In this document: positions 7,098 to 12,497 of the stretch, piece by piece
Position numbering within the stretch: the first letter of the stretch is position 1
Layout of the letters: the number at the start of each line of letters is the position of its first letter
From: an uncultured Erysipelotrichaceae bacterium
GTDB taxonomy: Bacteria > Bacillota_I > Bacilli_A > RF39 > UBA660
Direction: 5' to 3'
DNA: 12,497 nucleotides
Assembly: GCA_902795675.1 (NCBI GenBank)
Contig: CADBLZ010000003.1
Location: 1 to 12,497, forward strand
The notes under the pieces: generated by a model
The model's database searches: none
Told to the model about the DNA's origin: nothing
Seen by the model: only the letters and a program-made list of their open reading frames with translations
Translations under genes and position numbers: made by a program

Positions 7098-7930
7098 ATA
7101 TCTAATACAGTAACGTGTTTTCTATACATAAAATCAATATAATGTAATATACCAGAACTAACACTAAACTTAGTAATAGCGTCATGAATATATCCATCTT
7201 TTACTTTATATACTTTTCCTTGGCAATAATCCGCAAACCATTTCTTAACTGGATTTATTAAACTTCTATTAGTTTTAAAATTACTATTTAATAAATGAGT
7301 AAAGAAATAAGGTAGTGTACCATTATGCATATGACCACTTAATACTAGATCACACTTATTAAGTTCAGAATCAGGATTATTAGCTAAATAATTATATATT
7401 TGATATGGAGAATGAATAAGAAGTACATTATAATCATTCTCGTCTAATTTAACCTTTAAATCACTTATTTCTTCAACTAACTTATCATAACTTTCATTAG
7501 TTGTTTCATAATAATCAAATGAAGGATTAAAACCATAGAAACATATATTACCAACTTTAAACTTACTATCTTCTAATAAATGTAAGTTAGGAATAGTAGC
7601 TAACATTTCTCTTAAATAAACATTCTTAACAGCGTACCATGACCAAGCTTTACCTTGACCATTATCATGGTTACCGAAAGTAACTATAACTGGTGCAACC
7701 TTGCTTATATTTAAAAAGAAATCTCTTAATTCTTCTAAATTAGAATAACTAGCTTGATCTACAATATCACCAGGTATACAAATATAATCTGGTTTAGCAT
7801 AAACAATTTCATTATATAAAGTATCAAATATTTTAGTATTAAATCCTGGATGAACATAATGAATATCAGAGAAAATAACTATTCTAATATCTTTATCAAT
7901 CTTATTACTAAAGAATTCTTCTGTATGCAT
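7079..7930 (-). CDS. Calcineurin-like metallophosphoesterase
   Basis: A two-metal phosphoesterase of 283 aa; the substrate cannot be read from sequence. All five metal/phosphate motifs are present in order: FSDIHY (20-25, Asp22 and His24), GDIVD (54-58), GNHDN (86-90), the lone histidine in LIHSP (His173) and SGHMHNG (198-204). The layout is like the YkuE/YaeI group of small phosphohydrolases, but there is no obvious signal peptide or membrane helix at the N-terminus, so it is probably cytoplasmic. AGGAG (7938-7942 on the complement) lies 7 nt before the ATG. It has its own promoter and sits downstream of the LCP gene on the same strand, separated by a terminator, so it is likely a separate transcription unit. 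Confidence 0.88.
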   Translation of the reverse strand: MHTEEFFSNKIDKDIRIVIFSDIHYVHPGFNTKIFDTLYNEIVYAKPDYICIPGDIVDQASYSNLEELRDFFLNISKVAPVIVTFGNHDNGQGKAWSWYAVKNVYLREMLATIPNLHLLEDSKFKVGNICFYGFNPSFDYYETTNESYDKLVEEISDLKVKLDENDYNVLLIHSPYQIYNYLANNPDSELNKCDLVLSGHMHNGTLPYFFTHLLNSNFKTNRSLINPVKKWFADYCQGKVYKVKDGYIHDAITKFSVSSGILHYIDFMYRKHVTVLDIKKTDH

Positions 7931-7957
7931 AATAAAACTCCTAACATTGTCTTATTC

Positions 7958-7986
7958 ATTTTACCTTAATATGCAAATAACTTCAA
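7958..7986 (-). promoter_or_regulatory. Sigma-A type promoter of the metallophosphoesterase gene
   Basis: On the minus strand, TTGAAG (7981-7986), 17 bp, TAAAAT (7958-7963). It lies between the LCP terminator and the phosphoesterase start codon, with an expected leader of roughly 20 nt. Confidence 0.6.
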
Positions 7987-8002
7987 GTTGTATGACCCAA
8001 TG

Positions 8003-8031
8003 AAAAAAGAAGACTTTACATCTTCTTTTTT
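8003..8031 (-). terminator. Rho-independent terminator of the LCP gene
   Basis: AAAAAAGAAGA (8003-8013) pairs perfectly with TCTTCTTTTTT (8021-8031) around a 7-nt loop. Read on the minus strand it ends in six Ts just after the LCP stop codon. The stem is AT-rich, so it may be leaky. Confidence 0.72.
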
Positions 8032-8032
8032 A

Positions 8033-10165
8033 TTATTCGTTAGAATTATCACCATCAGTAGTTCCAGTTTCAGGTGCAGGTTCTTCTTTTGGAATTGGTT
8101 TACATTTAGTGTCTGAACCACTTTCAAATTCATAATCTTTCCAACATACACACTTACCAGCTACTACTGTAGCATTAGTACAACTAATTTCTTCTTTAGG
8201 TTCTTCCTTTGGTTCTTCTTTTTCTTTCTCTTTATCTTTTTCTTTTTCCTTAGCTACACATTCTGCATATTCATCTTCATCCATCTCATCTTTATCACAA
8301 GTTTTCTTAGGTTGTGGAGTAGGAGTATCTCTAAGCGATCCATCACTTACATATAATGTAACAGATGAAACATTATTCATTAGAACACCAGCATGAACTG
8401 ATTGTTCAATTACCATACCCTTAGGATCACTAGAAGCCTTTTCTTCAAATGAACAACTAATATTATGTTCACTACAATACTTAGAAGCTTGTTCTTTATA
8501 ATCTAAGATAAATGATGGCATTGTTTGTAACTTAGTACCTGTTGCAATACCATAACCAACTTTAGGTGTTTCATATTCTTCATTGAAACTAATACTAAAT
8601 GTTTTAATATCTTTAGCTTTCTTTTTACCTAAGTTAATATTCATTTCATCTGTAATAGCATCAAGTGAACCTTGGTAATAACCTAAAGCACTTAAATATT
8701 GATATCCATTCCAAACTGGAAGAGAGTAGTAAGATAAGAATGTCTTAACAACTGATATAGCATTACCTGAACCCATCATTGATTTAGCAACATCATAGAA
8801 TGATGACATTTGTTCAGGAGTCATATTAGTTTCAATATTTCTTGATACAGTATCAATTACTGTTTGGAATTCATCTAAAGTTTTTAATGATCTAACTTTA
8901 ATAGCTAATGCTTCAATAATATCTTGTTGATGTTGATTACGTGCTATATCAGATACAGCATATAAATGTCTACATCTAGCATAAGCTAATGCTTGTTCAC
9001 CATTAAGTGTTTGTTGACCAATATTCATACAAACTAAATCATTTTTACCATAAGATCTATTACTATTTTGTTCACATACCATATTATGGTGAGCAGAGTC
9101 GTAATCGAAATCAGGCTCTTCAACATTAACAGTAACACCGCCAAGAGCATTAACTAAATCAACAACACCTCTAAAGTTAATCTTTACATAATAATCAATA
9201 TCAATGCCAGTTAACTTTTGAACTGTTCTAATAACACAAGATGAACCATAAGCGGCAGAACTATTAATCTTAGCATATCTATTATTATTACAAGCGATAG
9301 GTACATACATATCACGAGGAATACTAAACATTGTTGCTGTTAAAGTATCTGGATTAAATGTAACTAATATTAATGTATCACCATTAAATGCTTGGTTTTT
9401 ATTTAAACCATCAATTGTACTATCAACACCCATTACTAGAACTGTAAATGGTTCAGTTAATCTTTTTGATTTAGATGTATTTAAAATAGCAGTATCTTCA
9501 TTTTCTCTTTCTTCACTATATGTTTTAACAACATCTACTTTTTCTTCAATAGGAAGAGTATTACCATCTATAAAAGTTTGATTTTCAAAGTTAATAATGT
9601 AGTTACCTGAAACAAAACAACCATCAATCTTACCTTTATAAAGATCACTAATCATTTCCATATAATCTTCATAGTATTTAACTTTATTATCTAACTTTTC
9701 TTTTTCAATTAACTTATTAGCTAACTCGTGACCTTCTAAGTCATCTTCTGTTTTAATCATACCAAGTAATGATTTATCATCTAATGTCTTACCCTTTAAC
9801 ATGATTAAATTAGTTGTATAAGTAATAGTTGTCTTATTCATTTGTCTCATAGTACCAAATGTTTTATAAATAAAATAAGATCCAACACCCATACCAGAAG
9901 CTAATATTAAAGTAATAATAGTAATAACTATAAATGTTTTAGTCTTCTTTTGAATCATTGTAACTAATCCACTAAGGATATATATTAAGCCCCAAATACT
10001 TAATATAACAATAGCAATGATTCTTATAGCAGTTTCAACACCAACTAAATGTAAGATGTTATAAATAAAGAATCCTAGTATTGGTAAATATAATAAAACT
10101 GATAAAAAGAAGAAAATCTTTTTAACAATTCCAACCTTTTGTAATTTCTTTCTTAAAACCTTCAT
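8033..10165 (-). CDS. LCP (LytR-CpsA-Psr) family glycopolymer transferase with PASTA-like domain
   Basis: LCP proteins move lipid-linked glycopolymers (teichoic acid, capsule, rhamnan) onto peptidoglycan outside the membrane. This one is 710 aa, about twice a typical LCP. Three membrane helices lie at about 15-38, 46-70 and 78-101. An extracellular segment at 110-235 contains a stretch (LLGMIKTEDDLEG ... DLYKGKIDGCFV) that vaguely resembles a type 2 periplasmic-binding fold. The LCP domain spans about 240-425: VLVMGVDS, GDTLILVTF (Asp263), FSIPRDMYV (Arg284), INFRGVVDLVNALGGV, LNGEQALAYAR (Arg397) and DIARNQHQQ (Arg409). A PASTA-like domain (about 530-609) has GMVIEQSVHAG and LYVSDGS. The tail is a Lys/Glu-rich spacer (638-659) and a small Cys segment (Cys662, 672, 674, 688). 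Ribosome site AAGGTGAT. It is divergent from the wall hydrolase, and the rml operon nearby fits a rhamnose-containing substrate (inference). Confidence 0.9.
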   Translation of the reverse strand: MKVLRKKLQKVGIVKKIFFFLSVLLYLPILGFFIYNILHLVGVETAIRIIAIVILSIWGLIYILSGLVTMIQKKTKTFIVITIITLILASGMGVGSYFIYKTFGTMRQMNKTTITYTTNLIMLKGKTLDDKSLLGMIKTEDDLEGHELANKLIEKEKLDNKVKYYEDYMEMISDLYKGKIDGCFVSGNYIINFENQTFIDGNTLPIEEKVDVVKTYSEERENEDTAILNTSKSKRLTEPFTVLVMGVDSTIDGLNKNQAFNGDTLILVTFNPDTLTATMFSIPRDMYVPIACNNNRYAKINSSAAYGSSCVIRTVQKLTGIDIDYYVKINFRGVVDLVNALGGVTVNVEEPDFDYDSAHHNMVCEQNSNRSYGKNDLVCMNIGQQTLNGEQALAYARCRHLYAVSDIARNQHQQDIIEALAIKVRSLKTLDEFQTVIDTVSRNIETNMTPEQMSSFYDVAKSMMGSGNAISVVKTFLSYYSLPVWNGYQYLSALGYYQGSLDAITDEMNINLGKKKAKDIKTFSISFNEEYETPKVGYGIATGTKLQTMPSFILDYKEQASKYCSEHNISCSFEEKASSDPKGMVIEQSVHAGVLMNNVSSVTLYVSDGSLRDTPTPQPKKTCDKDEMDEDEYAECVAKEKEKDKEKEKEEPKEEPKEEISCTNATVVAGKCVCWKDYEFESGSDTKCKPIPKEEPAPETGTTDGDNSNE

Positions 10166-10192
10166 AATATCACCTTATTTTTATCATTTCTT

Positions 10193-10201
10193 ATTATATC
10201 A
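10193..10201 (-). promoter_or_regulatory. Extended -10 promoter of the LCP gene
   Basis: On the minus strand the sequence reads TGATATAAT, the TGnTATAAT form, identical to the one before the hydrogenase gene. No good -35 box is seen 17 bp upstream (TTTATT). The leader would be about 20 nt. Confidence 0.55.
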
Positions 10202-10283
10202 AAAAAAAGAGGATTAATAAACCATAAAGCAAAAGAAAAAACCATTAATTTCCTTTACAATTATATACACTACTAAACACTAC

Positions 10284-10317
10284 TTGACGTTAGGTAACGC
10301 CTTAAATATGGTAAAAT
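10284..10317 (+). promoter_or_regulatory. Promoter of the glucosaminidase-cohesin operon, with internal inverted repeat
   Basis: TTGACG (10284-10289), 17 bp, TATGGT (10307-10312) is one reading. The other is the extended -10 TGGTAAAAT (10309-10317), used without the distant -35. An inverted repeat CGTTA-GG-TAACG (10288-10299) begins at the end of the -35 box and lies in the spacer, a common place for a repressor or activator site. The binding protein is unknown. Confidence 0.5.
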
Positions 10318-10351
10318 TAAAGTGAGAATTAGTGCAAGAATGGAGGTTAAT

Positions 10352-12211
10352 ATGAAAAAGTTTATTAATAAAGTAGTATCTATAATGTTAATATGTGGTT
10401 TCATATTAACATCATTCGTCTATTTCATTCCTAAAGTAAATGCTGAAACATCATACTATGCTGTTCTAACTGGTGATGCTGTAAATATTAGAAGTGGACC
10501 AGGAACTAACCATAAAGCTTTAGGTATGGGTAACTCTGGTGCCACATTTGATTTACTACAACTTGAAAAAGTTGCTGATCAAGGTGGATGTGGAGATAAC
10601 TGGTATAAAATAAGATATAACAATCAAGAAGGTTATGTATGTTCTAGTTTCACTAAAGTATTCTCTAAAGTAGTAGAAGAAAATAAAACACCTACTAATG
10701 CTTGTGAAACAGAATTAAATGCCGCTGGCTTCCCATCAACATATTGGGGTGCATTATGTTTACTTAAAGCACAACACCCAACATGGAAGTTTGTTGCTAA
10801 AGATACAACAGTTGATTTTAATACAGCGGTATATACTGAATACATAACAGGTCGTAATAGAATAGCTAATAAACCATCATATTACTATGAAGAAATTGCA
10901 GGTGCAACATATAACGCTGGTGGTTATTATACAGTATCATCAAGTGTTGTTGCATATTATCTTGACCCTCGTAACTTCTTAAATGATGTTAATGTCTTCA
11001 TGTTTGAAGCATCAACATATAATACAGCAATTACTGATGAACAATACGTAAATGCTCTAAAGCAAACATATGGTAATAGATATTTTGTTCAACAAATACC
11101 TGATCTACCACAATATATCTTAAACTCTTCTAAAGCATTACAAGTTAATCCTCTTTTAATAGCTACTAGAAATATGAATGAAATTGGTCAAGGTAAATCT
11201 AACTCAGGACCATATGCTGGAACACTTCAATCAGCTCTAACTGGTAACTATTCATTTAGATTTGGTTTAGTAAATGGTAATAACTACAATAACTACTACA
11301 ACTTCTTTAATGTAGGAGCTTATGATTCATGCGCTGGTGATATAACAAGATGTGCTATGAATTACGCTTTCTCTAGAGGTTGGGGTATACCACAACAAGG
11401 AGCTTGGAATACAGAACCATCAAATGAAGAAAAAGCAGCTGGTCGTCAAGAATCAATTAATAAAGGTACAAACTTTATGAAAACTAATTATATTGATAAT
11501 GGTCAAAATACATTATATACATTTAAATTTAATGTAACACCAACAAATGCAAGTTCAAGATTTTCACATCAATATATGACTAATATTCAATCTCCATCTA
11601 CTGAATCATCTACTTTATATAATGCTTATAAAAACTTAAATATGTTAGAATCAGCATTTATCTTCTATATACCAGTTTATAAAAATATGCCTGCTGTAAC
11701 TAAATTACCAACAAGTGATGCAGATAAAAACTATACTGGTGAAAGTAAACCAGTAGAACCAACACCAACTCCTCAACCAGATCAACCAACTGAAGAAAAA
11801 CCGGTAATAACTGTTGATAACATTATTGCAACAGCTGGTTTAAAAAGAAATGGAAACACACTTTATGGTATTGAACTTGGTACATCAATAGATGACTTAA
11901 AGAGCAAACTAGAAAGCGTTGGTTCATCTGTAACTATTAGTGGTACAGGTGTTGTAAAAACTGGTACAACAGTAACTATCAAAGCTTCTAACACTGAAAC
12001 ACTAACGATTGTCGTTCGTGGTGATGCATCAGGTGATGGCGCTATAAATGCTTTAGACTTACTAGTAATTCAAAAACACATCTTAGGTGTAAGTGTTAAA
12101 CAAGGAGCTCAATTAAGTGCTCTTGATGCTAACCAAGATGGTAAAGTAAATGCATTAGATTTATTAGTTGTTCAAAAACATATCTTAGGTGTTAAAGGTA
12201 TAACACAATAA
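10352..12211 (+). CDS. Secreted SH3b - N-acetylglucosaminidase with C-terminal dockerin
   Basis: A peptidoglycan hydrolase expected to cut the glycan strand, here built to dock onto a partner. The start is the ATG at 10352, preceded by GGAGGT (10342-10347); an in-frame GTG at 10322 would place that ribosome site inside the gene. In 619 aa: signal peptide 1-31 (cut after VNA); bacterial SH3 domain about 34-105 (DAVNIRSGPG, EGYVCSSF); glucosaminidase region about 125-445. The latter has NEIGQG with candidate catalytic Glu277, YNFFNVGAY (316-324), GQNTLYTFKFNV (384-395) and HQYMTNI (406-412). A Pro/Thr linker (468-484) and an Ig-like X module (about 487-556) follow. The dockerin (557-613) has two DxNxDGxxNxxDLL calcium-loop repeats, GDASGDGAINALDLL and LDANQDGKVNALDLL. 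Six cysteines in the mature protein fall in three close pairs. The next gene, 13 bp on, encodes a cohesin-like protein. Confidence 0.92.
   Translation: MKKFINKVVSIMLICGFILTSFVYFIPKVNAETSYYAVLTGDAVNIRSGPGTNHKALGMGNSGATFDLLQLEKVADQGGCGDNWYKIRYNNQEGYVCSSFTKVFSKVVEENKTPTNACETELNAAGFPSTYWGALCLLKAQHPTWKFVAKDTTVDFNTAVYTEYITGRNRIANKPSYYYEEIAGATYNAGGYYTVSSSVVAYYLDPRNFLNDVNVFMFEASTYNTAITDEQYVNALKQTYGNRYFVQQIPDLPQYILNSSKALQVNPLLIATRNMNEIGQGKSNSGPYAGTLQSALTGNYSFRFGLVNGNNYNNYYNFFNVGAYDSCAGDITRCAMNYAFSRGWGIPQQGAWNTEPSNEEKAAGRQESINKGTNFMKTNYIDNGQNTLYTFKFNVTPTNASSRFSHQYMTNIQSPSTESSTLYNAYKNLNMLESAFIFYIPVYKNMPAVTKLPTSDADKNYTGESKPVEPTPTPQPDQPTEEKPVITVDNIIATAGLKRNGNTLYGIELGTSIDDLKSKLESVGSSVTISGTGVVKTGTTVTIKASNTETLTIVVRGDASGDGAINALDLLVIQKHILGVSVKQGAQLSALDANQDGKVNALDLLVVQKHILGVKGITQ
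12046..12192 (+). repeat. Tandem dockerin repeat within the glucosaminidase gene
   Basis: Two copies of a roughly 45-nt unit encode NALDLLVIQKHILGV and NALDLLVVQKHILGV. The copies differ mainly at third codon positions (aatgctttagacttacta versus aatgcattagatttatta), so this is an old internal duplication under protein-level selection, as in all dockerins. Confidence 0.8.
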
Positions 12212-12224
12212 AAAGGAGTATAAA

Positions 12225-12497
12225 ATGAAAAAAGTAAAATATTTATTATCAAGCTTAATCTTAACCTTAATGGTTCCTCTAATTGTTAATGCTGCATCTG
12301 CATCTATTGGTGTAAGATCAGCATCATCAATTGTTACTGTTGGTTCAAGTGTTAATGTAACAGTTACATTATCAAGTGGAACACCAATCGGTGCATGGGA
12401 TTTCAACATCGCTTATGATTCAAGCTGCTTACAAATGACTGGTGGATCTGCTCATGTTGTAGATTACACACAAAACGCTTCTGGTATCAAATCAAAA
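12225..12497 (+). CDS. Secreted cohesin-like domain protein, N-terminal part (cut by window end)
   Basis: The frame is open to the last base, giving 91 residues. It starts with a signal peptide (MKKVKYLLSSLILTLMVP, cut probably after VNA at 23). The mature part matches the first strands of a cohesin: SIVTVGSSVNVTVTLSSG, then PIGAWDFNIAYDSSCLQMTGG, the pattern of a GxxVxVxV strand followed by a glycine-rich turn and a YDxxxL strand. Cohesins bind dockerins. AGGAG (12214-12218) lies 6 nt before the ATG. Only 13 bp separate it from the dockerin-bearing hydrolase, so the two are surely co-transcribed. Whether it has several cohesins, a wall anchor or another catalytic domain lies outside the window. 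A cohesin-type fold is fairly clear; related carbohydrate-binding or Ig-like folds remain possible from this half-domain. Confidence 0.75.
   Translation, partial: MKKVKYLLSSLILTLMVPLIVNAASASIGVRSASSIVTVGSSVNVTVTLSSGTPIGAWDFNIAYDSSCLQMTGGSAHVVDYTQNASGIKSK

Noticed and set aside
8033..8100. PETG near the C-terminus of the LCP protein as a sortase (LPxTG-like) signal
   Set aside because: No hydrophobic helix or basic tail follows; the protein ends about ten residues later in an acidic stretch, and it is already anchored by N-terminal helices.
7966..8151. A 61-codon minus-strand open frame spanning the LCP terminator
   Set aside because: It starts inside the LCP gene in another frame and runs through the terminator and the phosphoesterase promoter; no ribosome site or conserved content.
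10322..10351. Upstream GTG start (10322) and ATG (10340) for the glucosaminidase, adding up to 10 residues before the signal peptide
   Set aside because: The strong ribosome site GGAGGT at 10342-10347 is correctly placed for the ATG at 10352. The longer forms would place it inside the coding region and weaken the signal peptide by an unusual charged extension.
9..12409. Antisense and alternate-frame open reading frames of 60-93 codons (for example 280-561, 655-852, 2014-2292, 3842-4027, 6666-6848, 10633-10845 and 12185-12409 on the minus strand, 3118-3342 on the plus strand)
   Set aside because: Each lies inside a clearly conserved gene on another frame, lacks a ribosome site and shows no recognisable domain.
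1..12497. CRISPR arrays, tRNA or rRNA genes, insertion sequences, attachment sites
   Set aside because: No regularly spaced repeats, cloverleaf or rRNA-like sequence, transposase motifs or flanking inverted repeats were seen; the gaps between genes are short and are filled by promoters and terminators.

Overview
The window is AT-rich, densely packed DNA from a low-GC Gram-positive (Firmicutes/Bacillota) lineage. It reads under the standard code: tryptophan is TGG, and all nine stop codons visible are TAA. An [FeFe] hydrogenase points to a fermentative anaerobe. An LCP glycopolymer ligase and a secreted peptidoglycan hydrolase show that the cell has a wall, so this is not a wall-less mollicute. 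My best guess is an uncultured gut anaerobe of the Bacilli / Erysipelotrichia / RF39-like neighbourhood. That placement is inference from codon style and gene content, not from a marker phylogeny.

Layout, left to right. (1) The 3' part of pnp (polynucleotide phosphorylase) with its terminator. (2) A three-gene dTDP-L-rhamnose operon, 1121-4773, ordered rmlA - rmlC/D fusion - rmlB with overlapping junctions. The RmlA protein carries an N-terminal XRE-type helix-turn-helix, and a perfect 23-bp palindrome covers the -35 box of the operon promoter. (3) A membrane-anchored Tim44-like/zinc-ribbon protein, then a monomeric [FeFe] hydrogenase, each with its own promoter and terminator. (4) A convergent minus-strand metallophosphoesterase whose stop codon interlocks with the hydrogenase stop inside a shared bidirectional terminator. 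(5) A 710-aa minus-strand LCP (LytR-CpsA-Psr) protein with a PASTA-like domain and a cysteine-containing tail. (6) Divergent from it, a secreted SH3b-glucosaminidase that ends in a type-I-like dockerin. It is followed 13 bp later by a secreted protein that starts with a cohesin-like domain and runs off the window.

How the genes may work together. The rml operon makes dTDP-rhamnose for a cell-surface polysaccharide. The LCP protein is the kind of enzyme that attaches such polymers to peptidoglycan. The glucosaminidase cuts peptidoglycan, and its dockerin could dock it to the cohesin protein encoded next to it. So much of the window is cell-surface biology, with the hydrogenase, phosphoesterase and pnp as separate housekeeping or energy units.

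The two most unusual items are the dockerin-bearing wall hydrolase next to a cohesin protein (a possible miniature cellulosome-like complex for wall remodelling) and the fusion of a DNA-binding domain to the allosteric first enzyme of rhamnose synthesis, with a palindromic candidate operator in front of it. No RNA genes, CRISPR arrays, insertion sequences or attachment sites were seen. No stretch above 300 bases lacks a gene.
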